Origin: Pleurocapsa sp. MO_226.B13
Lineage (GTDB): Bacteria > Cyanobacteriota > Cyanobacteriia > Cyanobacteriales > Xenococcaceae
Assembly: GCA_030064795.1 (NCBI GenBank)
Contig: JASJEI010000047.1
Span: 1 to 31,834 of the forward strand
DNA: 31,834 nucleotides
Reading direction: 5' to 3'
In this document: positions 8,150-15,870 of the stretch, piece by piece
Numbering within the stretch: the first letter of the stretch is position 1
Layout: the number at the start of each line of letters is the position of its first letter
The notes under the pieces: generated by a model
Told to the model about the DNA's origin: nothing
Databases searched by the model: none
What the model saw: the letters and a program-made list of their open reading frames with translations, nothing else
Program-made: the position numbers and the translations under genes

Positions 8150-9649
8150 TTATTGAGCGTCCAGATCGATAAATACTTCATCGCACCAGCTACCATGTAA
8201 ACCATAGGGAACGTGGTGTTTTAGGTGAAGTAATGCAACCGCATCTCCCGATAGGTTCTCACCATCGAGAATTGCTAGGGTAGAACGATGTTTTTTGCCG
8301 TCATAAACCAGAGTTAAAATCCAGCCTGCATCTTCTTTATCTGTATTGGGTTTGGCGACAAAAATTGGTTCGCTAACATATCCGCTAGGAGCAAATGAAT
8401 GGGTTTGGCGTTCTCCTGTTTTGAGATCTAGCTTAAGAATTGCCTGTAGTGGTGCATTGCTACCCGTATCTTCTGGTATTGCACCAATAAACAAATAACG
8501 GTATTCTCTTCCTACCTTATCGTTGTTGTGAGTCGGAAATTCACAACAACGACTTTCTAACATTTGTCGTTTGACCGTACCATCCTCTAGATTGAGGGTA
8601 AATCGCCATAGTTGTCCTGGATCGAGACGATCGAATTCTACCTCTTTGTAATTGGTATCGGGTTGTACTTGGGGTAGACTTTGGTAGGCAATTGAATCAA
8701 CACAGATTTCGTTACCTCGCTCGAAAGCATTGGCATGATGGAAGACAAAACCAGACTCGACGCTAAAGGTTTTGACTTCTTGGTTATTGGGATCGCGAGG
8801 AATTAGGATAACGTTGGTTGGTTTATCGGGTTGAAATTGAACGCATTCTCCCGCACCACGCATTCCAAATAGAAAAGGTAGGGGATTAAAACTAACGGGA
8901 TTTTGAAAGAAGATGGCGTATTTAGGAGTAATAATAAAATCGTGAATAAAAGAAAAGCCAGGAACAGTGTGAGAGTGATAACGTAGCAGTTTGCCATCGG
9001 GAGCAATCTCGAATAAAGTAATCTTACTGGACAGTCCAGGCTCGACACGGAAATTGACCAAACAAGGCGCGCCACCATCAAGTTCGCAACTAGGATCTAT
9101 CCAAGGATGAGCAGCAAAGGAATCTCCAGGTTCTATAATACCGTCAAGATAGTCTATACCCAGAGTATCGAGGGTTTTAGGGTCTAAGCGATGAGGTTCG
9201 GCTGCTTCCCAGAGAGCGAGTAATTTACCACCCCAGTAAATTACCCCCGTATTAGCAATATTTTTCAGCCTTAAATCGAAGGCATTATTCAGCAATCCCC
9301 CAGGCTTTTGCGTGCCAAATACCCCTCTGTAAAGGATTTCTCCTGCTTCCTGTTCTTCTAAATAAGCTTGAGTTTGGACAAAACGGTTGCGATAGTGTGC
9401 TTTGCCATCTTTAAATGAAAACGCACTGATCATACCGTCACCATCAAAAGGATGATTAATAGCTGAGTCGCCAATATCTAATAAGCCTGGGCCATTACGA
9501 AACAGCGTCCCAGATAATTCTGGAGGAATTTTACCTTCTATCTCGGTGATTTCATACTCATATTCGTTGGGTTGAGAGTCATAACCCCGCTTCCATTCTT
9601 CGATATTGTAAGTTTGATTTTGGACTGGTTGGTTAATGGTATTGGTCAT
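8150..9649 (-). CDS. Carotenoid cleavage oxygenase (RPE65/apocarotenoid oxygenase family)
   Basis: 499 aa, full length for the family. This is a seven-bladed beta-propeller enzyme with a non-haem Fe(II) held by four His. All four His contexts are visible: AAHPWIDP, FIHDFII, FHHANAF and YGLHGSW near the C-terminus. The segments LSGTLFRNGPG and HPFDGDGMI near residues 45-75 are family hallmarks. These enzymes cleave double bonds of carotenoids or apocarotenals with O2 (for example to retinal). Which bond and substrate cannot be read from sequence. It is monocistronic. A second carotenoid-type enzyme (28008-29564) lies elsewhere in the window but is not linked to it. Confidence 0.9.
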   Translation of the reverse strand: MTNTINQPVQNQTYNIEEWKRGYDSQPNEYEYEITEIEGKIPPELSGTLFRNGPGLLDIGDSAINHPFDGDGMISAFSFKDGKAHYRNRFVQTQAYLEEQEAGEILYRGVFGTQKPGGLLNNAFDLRLKNIANTGVIYWGGKLLALWEAAEPHRLDPKTLDTLGIDYLDGIIEPGDSFAAHPWIDPSCELDGGAPCLVNFRVEPGLSSKITLFEIAPDGKLLRYHSHTVPGFSFIHDFIITPKYAIFFQNPVSFNPLPFLFGMRGAGECVQFQPDKPTNVILIPRDPNNQEVKTFSVESGFVFHHANAFERGNEICVDSIAYQSLPQVQPDTNYKEVEFDRLDPGQLWRFTLNLEDGTVKRQMLESRCCEFPTHNNDKVGREYRYLFIGAIPEDTGSNAPLQAILKLDLKTGERQTHSFAPSGYVSEPIFVAKPNTDKEDAGWILTLVYDGKKHRSTLAILDGENLSGDAVALLHLKHHVPYGLHGSWCDEVFIDLDAQ

Positions 9650-9739
9650 TATTTATCGTTAGTGTCTTAAAAGCAAATCGCTGATATTTTCAAGTTAGTC
9701 TTAATTTTACAAAATATCAAGATTTGTAAAGATACGCAT

Positions 9740-10540
9740 CTAGCTGAGGAGATAACTAGCTACCAAATAAACTAGAGGCGCGATCGCGATCGCGGGTAAA
9801 AACGAACCAACGCGGATTTTGACTAGTTCTAATAAATTGCAACCAATTGCCATAATCATTAGTCCCCCAACCCCAGTAATCAACAGCAGATAAGGACTAT
9901 GTTCGGGGTCGGAAACTGTATTGCCAATTAAACCCGCCACCAGAGATAGTCCACCCTGGTAAAACAGGATAATCAAGATCGAAAAACCCACCCCTATACC
10001 GTAGATATTTGCTAGGGCGATGGAAATTACGCCATCCATAGTTGCTTTGATAGTTAACAAGGTATTATCGCCAGTCAAGCCATTATTCAAGCTGCCAATT
10101 AAAGTCATCGGGCCGACACAAAACAACAAACTACTAGCAACAAAGCCCTCCGTAAATCTTCCTTTACCTCGAAATCTTTTTCTCAACCAGTTGCCGATAG
10201 TAGCTAGTTTTTCTTCAATCTCTAACCATTCTCCGACTGCTCCTCCAATAACTATTGCCAACAGTCCCAAAACCGCTCCCGCTATACCACCCACTTCTAC
10301 TTGACCCATGCTGTTTGCCATGCTCAAACCAATCCAAATTGTCAGCAAACCTACACCCTGGGTAATAATGGTTTGTATTTTGACTGAAAGACGATCTTTG
10401 AGTAACAAACCCAAACTCGTACCTAAAATGACGGTGAAGATGTTAATCCAAGTACCGCTGGTTTTTGTCCAAATGTCTAAATTCAAGATAAAACTTTTTT
10501 GGTATGTAAACTTGCTAATTATATAATTTATATGAGACAA
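9740..10540 (-). CDS. DUF554 family membrane protein
   Basis: 266 aa as annotated from ATG; the family usually begins near IWTKTSGTWINIFTVILG, so a TTG start about 18 codons later (near 10486) is also likely. There are about seven hydrophobic segments, with the DUF554 hallmarks TWINIFTVILGTSLGLLL, GGAVGEWLEIEEKLATIGNW, FCVGPMTLIGSLNNGLTGD and ATMDGVISIALANIYGIGVG. It is a plasma-membrane protein; the family (YdfK-like) has no firmly established function. It is transcribed alone, convergent to nothing annotated, with an AT-rich 286-bp gap before the enoyl-CoA hydratase. Confidence 0.85.
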   Translation of the reverse strand: MSHINYIISKFTYQKSFILNLDIWTKTSGTWINIFTVILGTSLGLLLKDRLSVKIQTIITQGVGLLTIWIGLSMANSMGQVEVGGIAGAVLGLLAIVIGGAVGEWLEIEEKLATIGNWLRKRFRGKGRFTEGFVASSLLFCVGPMTLIGSLNNGLTGDNTLLTIKATMDGVISIALANIYGIGVGFSILIILFYQGGLSLVAGLIGNTVSDPEHSPYLLLITGVGGLMIMAIGCNLLELVKIRVGSFLPAIAIAPLVYLVASYLLS

Positions 10541-10635
10541 AATTTTCCTTAAAATAAATTAAGGCGATCGCCCTTTTTTTGAGTTTTAATTTAATATTTA
10601 TTGCGATCGCTTTTAAAACTTATTTATTTTTTATT

Positions 10636-10770
10636 TCAATATTGTTGCAGTAATAAATCGACTTTTTTACCATAGTCAGCAACAATTTGATTCTTATCTG
10701 TTTTCAAAAAAGTAACAATTTCGTCAATATGATGAATAGTAAAGTCAACTTCTTGTTCGATAGTATTGAG
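10636..10770 (-). pseudogene. Short open 3'-end fragment of an unrecognised gene
   Basis: On the minus strand an open frame of 44 codons, including FTIHHIDEIVTFLKTDKNQI, ends in TGA at 10636-10638. It has no start codon; a stop lies just upstream in frame. The composition looks protein-like (alternating hydrophobic and charged residues), unlike its AT-rich surroundings. I cannot name the family. It reads like the remaining C-terminus of a deleted gene, next to the enoyl-CoA hydratase gene. Confidence 0.25.
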
Positions 10771-10826
10771 TCAAGATATATAGTTGTTTACAAAATTCTT
10801 TTAAATTAAGATTAGGGAGTGTAACA

Positions 10827-11624
10827 GTGACTGATAGTCACTATAACAAAGAAGTTGTTTTATTTCATATTGAAGATAGCATTGGTTGGATTACTTTGAA
10901 TCGACCAGAAGTTCTTAATGCCTTGAGCTTAGAAGTTCTTGAAAAACTCTCATCCATAATGGATGAGGTGAAAATAAATCAAGATGTTAAGGCTGTTGTC
11001 ATTACAGGAGCAGGTGAAAAAGCTTTCTCTGCTGGTGCTAACATTCAATATCTTCATCAGGCATCGCCACTTGAGGTACAAACATATTCTCGGCTTGCAG
11101 TTACCGTAACCAACAAAATTGAGAATCTAGGGAAAGTTGTGATTGCTGCTATTAATGGGTACGCGCTTGGTGGTGGATTGGAAATCGCAGAGGCGTGTAT
11201 GCTACGCATAGCTGTTTCTGATGCTAAACTTGGGCATCCTGAAGTGCGTATTGGTGCAGTTGCGGGGTTTGGTGGTACAACACGCCTCCCACGGCTGATT
11301 GGAAAAGGACGTGCTACTGAGTTGCTGCTGACAGGTAATCTGATTAGCTCTCAACAAGCACAGCAATTAGGTCTTGTCAACCGAGTTGTGGAAGCTGACC
11401 GACTCATAATTGAAACGAAGTCTCTTCTCGACGATATTCTTACTCAAGCTCCCGTTGCTGTTAGTTTAACCTGGGAGGCACTGCATCGTGGTCTGAATAT
11501 GACACTAGAGGAATCTGCTATGTTGGGTGCGGATTACTTCGGCTTAGTCGCTTCAACAGAAGACTTTCGAGAAGGAACAAGAGCTTTTCTGGACAAAGTA
11601 GCACCAAAGTTCTTGGGTAAATAA
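10827..11624 (+). CDS. Enoyl-CoA hydratase/isomerase (crotonase superfamily)
   Basis: 265 aa. It starts at GTG 10827 with AGGGAG about nine bases upstream. The oxyanion-hole segments are SAGANIQYL (residues about 68-76) and NGYALGGGLEIA. Both catalytic glutamates of hydratases have counterparts, in GHPEVRIGAVAGFGGTTRLP and in ATELLLTGNLIS. The expected reaction is hydration of 2-enoyl-CoA in fatty-acid or amino-acid breakdown. Cyanobacteria commonly lack a full beta-oxidation set and no partner gene is nearby. Together with the neighbouring TetR remnant and gene fragment, this suggests acquisition by transfer, which is inference. Confidence 0.85.
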   Translation: MTDSHYNKEVVLFHIEDSIGWITLNRPEVLNALSLEVLEKLSSIMDEVKINQDVKAVVITGAGEKAFSAGANIQYLHQASPLEVQTYSRLAVTVTNKIENLGKVVIAAINGYALGGGLEIAEACMLRIAVSDAKLGHPEVRIGAVAGFGGTTRLPRLIGKGRATELLLTGNLISSQQAQQLGLVNRVVEADRLIIETKSLLDDILTQAPVAVSLTWEALHRGLNMTLEESAMLGADYFGLVASTEDFREGTRAFLDKVAPKFLGK

Positions 11625-11641
11625 ACATAACCATAAACTAA

Positions 11642-11788
11642 ATTGCCGAAGAAGAACGCAAACAGCAGATTTTGGCAGCGACACTGTGCGTTGCCATCGA
11701 GATGAGGTTAAAGAAAGTAATGGGTAGGCGAGTTGCTACTGAGGCAGGTTTTAGTAGTGGCTCGATACTTGTTCTATTAAAAAACTAA
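11642..11788 (+). pseudogene. TetR-family regulator, decayed N-terminal fragment
   Basis: An in-frame stretch of 48 codons reads IAEEERKQQILAATLCVAIE and VATEAGFSSGSILVLLKN, then TAA at 11786-11788. This follows the TetR N-terminal helix-turn-helix pattern (RRQQILxAA ... IAxxAGVSxGTxYxYFxNK), with several consensus residues lost and the ligand-binding domain missing. It has no convincing start codon. It lies just 17 bp after the enoyl-CoA hydratase stop and may be a former local regulator. Confidence 0.5.
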
Positions 11789-11821
11789 AGAAGAAGCAAA
11801 GATTAAGAACTCCGAATTCCT

Positions 11822-11975
11822 GTAGGGGCGATTCGCCCTAAAGGACTCGCTGCGCATCGCGCGAAGCGAAGCGATATGCGTTTGCGTTTGCGTTTGCGCA
11901 AGCAAGTCGTTAGACTCAGCAAGTCGAAGACGAGCGCGGTATCCGTGATAGAGTCCTTTAGGGAATCGCCCCTAC
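11822..11975. repeat. Palindrome-bounded intergenic repeat element
   Basis: The left arm at 11822-11848 (GTAGGGGCGATTC, then CCTAAAGGACTC) pairs with the right arm 11951-11975, read in reverse, with a 2-base insertion in the left arm. The interior contains a GCGTTT hexamer array near 11878-11899 and GC-rich codon-less sequence. The arm GTAGGGGCGA recurs at other intergenic spots of this window (around 13706 and 25136). It looks like a non-autonomous repeat; there is no coding sequence. Confidence 0.6.
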
Positions 11976-12067
11976 TAACTGTGTTCTATTCAACTGAAAA
12001 TCGCTGTAAGGCGATCGCTATTTAATTAGCTAAAAAAATCAAACAAATAACCCATGATAAAAACTAT

Positions 12068-12104
12068 AAAAAAAACTGGAGTGGGTTAGTCACCCCCGCT
12101 CCAG
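12068..12104 (-). terminator. Rho-independent terminator reading on the minus strand
   Basis: CTGGAG (12076-12081) with an extra GGG pairs with CCC and CTCCAG (12099-12104). On the minus strand this hairpin is followed by eight T (plus-strand A at 12068-12075); on the plus strand there is no T run. It therefore terminates a minus-strand transcript. No annotated minus-strand gene lies upstream of it within the cysE leader, only the small ORF at 12378-12476. Confidence 0.65.
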
Positions 12105-12222
12105 CGGAATCGCGGAATTCAATTGTTGTTGTGGAAATCTGTTTATGTCTCTAATCCGTAACTAAATTAACATTCTTATTTATTTGAGTATGATATGTGC
12201 CAAGAAACGACTAGAGCGAATA

Positions 12223-12236
12223 GTAACAATTGCTAC
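12223..12236 (+). promoter_or_regulatory. NtcA-type binding site (GTA-N8-TAC) upstream of cysE
   Basis: GTAACAATTGCTAC is a perfect match to the NtcA consensus GTA-N8-TAC. A -10-like hexamer, GATTAT at 12261-12266, lies 24 bases downstream, close to the usual 22-23. NtcA activates nitrogen-assimilation and nif-related promoters in cyanobacteria at high 2-oxoglutarate. If used, transcription would start near 12273 and leave a leader of about 390 nt before cysE. The site is palindromic, so it could also serve the opposite strand. Confidence 0.5.
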
Positions 12237-12377
12237 AAACTATACTCTGTCTGAGTTCTGGATTATTGACTTGAATTAGCATTAGAGTACTAAATTTTGG
12301 CGGGCAAAATTGAGTCTAAATGCTTACTATGAGTCGATTATAGAAAATTCGAGTTTGAGTGCTAAATACTAATATCG

Positions 12378-12476
12378 TTACCAAACAATACTCAGACCCA
12401 AGAAGAAATATACCAGCAACCATACCCCAAAAAAAACTTCTCGATTGCTTAAACCCTTGTCTGTTATGAGTTTCAA
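12378..12476 (-). CDS. Candidate 32-aa hydrophobic small protein (speculative)
   Basis: A TTG-initiated frame of 32 codons contains NREVFFGVWLLVYFFLGL and ends IVW with TAA at 12378-12380. A charged N-terminus of about 14 residues is followed by one membrane-length hydrophobic stretch. There is no clear ribosome binding site, and chance ORFs of this size are common. What raises it above noise is the minus-strand terminator at 12068-12104, which implies a transcript across this interval. It does not match the small photosystem, cytochrome b6f or NDH subunits I can recall. Confidence 0.2.
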   Translation of the reverse strand: MKLITDKGLSNREVFFGVWLLVYFFLGLSIVW

Positions 12477-12660
12477 ATTTATAAGTGCAAAACAATAAAT
12501 CTAATCAATCTAACCTTTGTCGGTCTTCAAATTTCAACTGGGGGCTTTTGGTATAAGCATTACATAGAGTTTAGTCATTGGTCATTGGTCATCAGTTATT
12601 AGTCATTGGTCATTGGTTACTAAACAGGAGAAGAAAAACGAATGACAAAGGACAAAAACT

Positions 12661-13386
12661 ATGCAACAGCCACTAACTATTAACCAAAAAAGAGATAGAT
12701 ACACTCAGCAAAAGAAATCGTTAGTAAATATCCCCTGGCTGACAACAATCTGGACAGATTTTAAGATTATTTTCGATCGCGATCCAGCAGCCAATAATTG
12801 GTTAGAAGTACTGGTCTGTTATCCTGGCGTTCATGCTTTGGCATTACACCGAGTAGCTAATTGGCTATGGCATAAACAACTTCCCCTCTTACCTCGTTTT
12901 TTATCTCACTTAGGCAGATTTCTGACTGGAATTGAAATTCATCCTGGTGCAACCATCGGTAAAGGAGTATTTATCGACCACGGTATGGGTGTTGTAATTG
13001 GCGAGACGGCGATCGTTGGAGATTACTGTTTAATCTATCAAAACGTCACTCTAGGAGGGACTGGGAAACAAACAGGAAAACGCCACCCGACTCTAGGCGA
13101 GAATGTAGTAGTCGGTACTGGGGCAAAAGTTTTAGGCAATATCAATATCGGTAACGATGTTCGTGTCGGCGCGGGTTCGATCGTGCTGCGGGATGTACCA
13201 GATGATTGTACGGTAGTAGGAGTTCCAGGTCGCATCGTCTCCCGTACTGGTCATGGATGTCCCCTAGAACACGGCAAATTACCCGATCCAGAAGCAAATA
13301 TTATTCGTTCTTTACTCGATCGCATCGAGAGTTTGGAACAAAAGTTAGAGAATTTATCCACTTACCAACCAGAAAATCATGTATGA
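12661..13386 (+). CDS. cysE: Serine O-acetyltransferase, nif-associated (NifP/CysE)
   Basis: 241 aa. It makes O-acetylserine from serine and acetyl-CoA, the first committed step of cysteine synthesis; cysK for the second step is in the same island (20772). An N-terminal helical domain (residues about 30-85) precedes a left-handed beta-helix of hexapeptide repeats (about 90-200): HPGATIGKGVFIDHGMGVVI, GETAIVGDYCLIYQNVTLGG and GAKVLGNINIGNDVRVGAGS. The catalytic His/Asp contexts (EIHPGA, FIDHG) are present. Cyanobacterial nif clusters carry a cysE copy named nifP, which supplies cysteine for Fe-S cluster building. The next gene overlaps its end by 8 bp. Upstream lies a 500-bp leader with an NtcA-type site and a heptamer-like run of GGTCATT repeats near 12577-12628. 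Confidence 0.92.
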   Translation: MQQPLTINQKRDRYTQQKKSLVNIPWLTTIWTDFKIIFDRDPAANNWLEVLVCYPGVHALALHRVANWLWHKQLPLLPRFLSHLGRFLTGIEIHPGATIGKGVFIDHGMGVVIGETAIVGDYCLIYQNVTLGGTGKQTGKRHPTLGENVVVGTGAKVLGNINIGNDVRVGAGSIVLRDVPDDCTVVGVPGRIVSRTGHGCPLEHGKLPDPEANIIRSLLDRIESLEQKLENLSTYQPENHV

Positions 13387-13681
13387 ATCTACTCGTCCTG
13401 ATTCCTTCGTCAGTCAGGTTACAAAAATCAATCGTAGCGAACGCTGGAGCGTTCATCGCCGACTAAAAGAATTAAATATTCCCTGTTGGTGTCCCGAAGA
13501 TGGCGCGCTCTGGATTGAAATTGATAGTTGCATTAATGCCATCTTGCTCCGCAGTACCATACAGCAGTTTGTTAGTACCCGCTCTGAATCAATTGAATGG
13601 TTGGAGCGATGCTGGTCAACTGAATTGGATGCAATTAGTCATCGCTCAGTAGAGAAACGATATATCGCGTCTGTACGCTAG
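13379..13681 (+). CDS. Conserved hypothetical protein of the nif island
   Basis: 100 aa, predicted soluble, with central Cys-x-Cys (NIPCWCPEDGALWIEI) and a C-terminal part rich in Arg, Ser and Trp (SIEWLERCWSTELD). It starts inside the cysE stop region (ATGTATGA, 8-bp overlap), so translation is probably coupled to cysE. I recall similar small ORFs beside nifP and dps in other cyanobacterial nif clusters, but no function. The three cysteines (two in C-x-C) could bind a metal or Fe-S intermediate; that is speculation. Confidence 0.7.
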   Translation: MYESTRPDSFVSQVTKINRSERWSVHRRLKELNIPCWCPEDGALWIEIDSCINAILLRSTIQQFVSTRSESIEWLERCWSTELDAISHRSVEKRYIASVR

Positions 13682-13705
13682 TCGTTAAACAAATAACTAC
13701 TGTAC

Positions 13706-13725
13706 GGGCGAACGGCCGTTCGCCC
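13706..13725. repeat. Perfect 20-bp palindrome between the unknown ORF and dpsA
   Basis: GGGCGAACGG followed directly by its reverse complement CCGTTCGCCC. It belongs to the GTAGGGGCGA-type palindromes found repeatedly in this window. It could fold in the mRNA and stabilise or attenuate the cysE-dpsA-nifV transcript. Confidence 0.7.
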
Positions 13726-13761
13726 CTACTAAATCTATTAACCACTCACAAATAAAGAATC

Positions 13762-14304
13762 ATGGCAAAAACATTAGTATCTCAAAAGTTTGGAGAAGTA
13801 GCCAATAATCCTATTGGTTTGGACAAAGAAGTTACCGTCTCCGTCTGTGAAGGTTTGAATCTTGCCCTAGCGAGTTTTCAAGGTTTATATCTGCAATACC
13901 AAAAGCATCATTTTGTAGTTGAAGGTGCAGAATTTTATTCGATCCATCAATATTTTCAAGAAAGCTACGATGCGGTGCAAGGTCATGCTCACGATATTGC
14001 GGAACGTTTAAACGGTTTGGGAGGTACTCCCGCAGCTAGCTTTAGCAAATTAGCCGAGCTTTGTTGTTTTACTCCCGAAGAGGATGGTATCTTTGACTGT
14101 CGCCAAATGATCGTTAACGATTTAGCTGCCGAACAAAAAATTATCGAGCTAATACGCTCTCAATCAGCCCAAGCTGAAAGTTTAGGCGATCGCGCTACTC
14201 GTTATCTTTACGAACAAATTTTGTTGGCTACTGAAGAAAGAGCCTTCCATCTCGATCACTTCTTAGCTACCGACAGCCTTACTTTAGGTTTTATCGGTAA
14301 TTAG
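13762..14304 (+). CDS. dpsA: Dps-family ferritin (DpsA type)
   Basis: 180 aa, the length of cyanobacterial DpsA proteins, a four-helix bundle forming 12-mer cages that oxidise Fe(II) with H2O2 and store iron. The inter-subunit ferroxidase region is seen in [19 protein letters not shown] and [20 protein letters not shown]. In standard Dps the motif is D-x3-E-x-H-A-D-E; here the Glu position is Gly, and a HAHD sequence follows, so the metal ligands are likely altered towards His, as reported for some cyanobacterial Dps proteins. In a nif island it probably buffers iron or peroxide for nitrogenase maturation. It lies between two palindromic spacers. Confidence 0.85.
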   Translation: MAKTLVSQKFGEVANNPIGLDKEVTVSVCEGLNLALASFQGLYLQYQKHHFVVEGAEFYSIHQYFQESYDAVQGHAHDIAERLNGLGGTPAASFSKLAELCCFTPEEDGIFDCRQMIVNDLAAEQKIIELIRSQSAQAESLGDRATRYLYEQILLATEERAFHLDHFLATDSLTLGFIGN

Positions 14305-14316
14305 TCATTAGTCGGT

Positions 14317-14340
14317 AGAGACGTAGCATGCTACGTCTCT
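14317..14340. repeat. Perfect 24-bp palindrome between dpsA and nifV
   Basis: AGAGACGTAGCA followed at once by its reverse complement TGCTACGTCTCT. It lies 13 bp after the dpsA stop and 35 bp before nifV. No T run follows, so it is more likely an mRNA processing or stability element than a terminator. Confidence 0.7.
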
Positions 14341-14374
14341 AAGGTCATTAGTTGCCAAAAAAAGGACATTCATT

Positions 14375-15487
14375 ATGCCACCAATTCAAATTAACGATAC
14401 AACTTTAAGAGATGGGGAACAAGCAGCAGGAGTTGCTTTTACTGTCGCCGAGAAAGTTATCTTTGCAACCTTGATGGATACCATTGGGGTACAGGAGCTT
14501 GAGGTAGGCATACCTGCAATGGGTAGCAGCGAAGCAGAAGCGATTACTGAGATTAATAATCTGGGTTTAAAGACCCTAATTACTGGCTGGAATCGGGCGG
14601 TACGTTCGGATATCGATGCTTCCTTAGCTTGTGGTTTACAACGGGTACATATATCTGTTCCCGTCTCCCCAATTCAAATTGCTGTTAAGTTTCAAGGTAA
14701 TTGTCAGTTAGTTTTCGATCGCCTACGGGACACAATTAGCTATGCTCGCGATCGCGGTTTGTATATTTCGGTTGGTGGTGAAGATTCTTCCCGCGCCGAT
14801 GACAACTTTTTACTGGATGTAGCTTTGGCCGCTCAAGATTATGGGGCTTCCCGTTTTCGTTTTTGCGATACGGTAGGTATTCTCGATCCTCTAACTACTT
14901 ATCAAAAAGTAGAGCAGTTGGTTAATAAATTAGTTATTCCTGTAGAGATGCATACCCATAATGATTTTGGCATGGCAACAGCCAACGCTCTAGCGGGAAT
15001 CAGAGCGGGGGCCACCTCGGTTAACACCACTGTCAATGGTTTGGGAGAAAGAGCGGGGAATGCTGCTTTAGAAGAAGTAGTAATGGCACTCAAACGCATT
15101 TATGGCATTAATATTGGTATCGATACCAGTAGATTTAAAGCCATCTCAGAATTTGTCGTCGATGCCTCTGGTTGCGATGTTCCCCCTTGGAAGGCGATCG
15201 TCGGTGACAATGCCTTTGCTCACGAATCTGGAATTCACGGACACGGAGTGTTGCAAAATCCTGCTACTTACGAACCATTTAGCCCCGAAGAAGTAGGACG
15301 AGAACGCCGTTTGGTGATTGGCAAGCATACTGGCAGACATCTAGTTAATAACCTGCTGCAACAACACGGTATCACTCTGAGTCACGCCCAAACGCGATCG
15401 CTTGTGGATGCAGTACGAGATTTATCCGTCGATCTAAAACGCAGCCTCACCCCAGATGAGTTATTAAGCTTGATTCCTAATAATTAG
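14375..15487 (+). CDS. nifV: Homocitrate synthase NifV
   Basis: 370 aa. It condenses acetyl-CoA with 2-oxoglutarate to homocitrate, the organic ligand of the nitrogenase FeMo-cofactor. It is a DRE-TIM metallolyase: metal and substrate motif NDTTLRDGEQAAGVAF at residues 7-22, a Q at the homocitrate/isopropylmalate switch region, GGEDSSRADDNFL, and the metal-binding HTHNDFGMATANALAG. The C-terminal part has GESGIHG-like HESGIHGHG. Length and motifs match NifV better than LeuA, which has a longer C-terminal regulatory domain. It is in line with nifT, 54 bp downstream. Confidence 0.93.
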   Translation: MPPIQINDTTLRDGEQAAGVAFTVAEKVIFATLMDTIGVQELEVGIPAMGSSEAEAITEINNLGLKTLITGWNRAVRSDIDASLACGLQRVHISVPVSPIQIAVKFQGNCQLVFDRLRDTISYARDRGLYISVGGEDSSRADDNFLLDVALAAQDYGASRFRFCDTVGILDPLTTYQKVEQLVNKLVIPVEMHTHNDFGMATANALAGIRAGATSVNTTVNGLGERAGNAALEEVVMALKRIYGINIGIDTSRFKAISEFVVDASGCDVPPWKAIVGDNAFAHESGIHGHGVLQNPATYEPFSPEEVGRERRLVIGKHTGRHLVNNLLQQHGITLSHAQTRSLVDAVRDLSVDLKRSLTPDELLSLIPNN

Positions 15488-15488
15488 T

Positions 15489-15505
15489 AAGGGCGAACGG
15501 CCCTT
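15489..15505. repeat. Hairpin between nifV and nifT
   Basis: AAGGGC and GCCCTT separated by five bases directly after the nifV stop, embedded in the GGGCGAACGG-type repeat text. It is one of several palindromes in successive gaps of this operon. Confidence 0.6.
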
Positions 15506-15541
15506 CACCCCTACCCACTAACCACTACCCCCCAAAAAACC

Positions 15542-15742
15542 ATGAAAGTAATGCTACATAAAAACGACCTCGGACATTTATCGGTATATGTTCCGAAGAA
15601 AGATTTAGAAGAAGAAGTAGTCGAGCAAACCACTACTTCAGAAGGCAAAATTTTAACTCTAGCAAATGGTTGGCAATTGTCTTTTAAAGATCTGGCAGAA
15701 GACACGAAACTACCCCAAACCTTCAACGCCAAGCGACTGTAA
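15542..15742 (+). CDS. nifT: NifT/FixU family protein
   Basis: 66 aa, the normal size. NifT features are clear: MKVMLHKNDLGHLSVYVPKK at the start, DLEEEVVE, ILTLANGWQLSF and the LPQTFNAKRL end. Its molecular role is not settled; in other bacteria it is co-expressed with nifHDK and is dispensable. Here it follows nifV, whereas cyanobacterial clusters often place nifZ between them. A nifZ-type sequence is not found in the 54-bp gap or anywhere in the window. Confidence 0.9.
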   Translation: MKVMLHKNDLGHLSVYVPKKDLEEEVVEQTTTSEGKILTLANGWQLSFKDLAEDTKLPQTFNAKRL

Positions 15743-15809
15743 TCGACATTGAACAATTATCCCTGACAAGGCGAAAGGGAATTAAAAGGGCGGAAAATTT
15801 TTTCTTCTT

Positions 15810-15870
15810 AAACAATTGGACATAGCAAGGAAATCTCCGCAAGCCTCGCGCTCAAATTAACCAATTGTTT
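15810..15870. repeat. Inverted repeat in the CBS-CP12 leader
   Basis: AAACAATTGG (15810-15819) and CCAATTGTTT (15861-15870) are perfect 10-base arms enclosing about 41 bases. They lie in the 223-bp gap between nifT and the CBS-CP12 gene and could form a stem in the leader or mark an operator. No known riboswitch fold was recognised. Confidence 0.45.

Noticed and set aside
12577..12640. CRISPR-like repeat (GGTCATT runs before cysE)
   Set aside because: Short irregular heptamer-type repeats without spacers; typical cyanobacterial intergenic low-complexity sequence.
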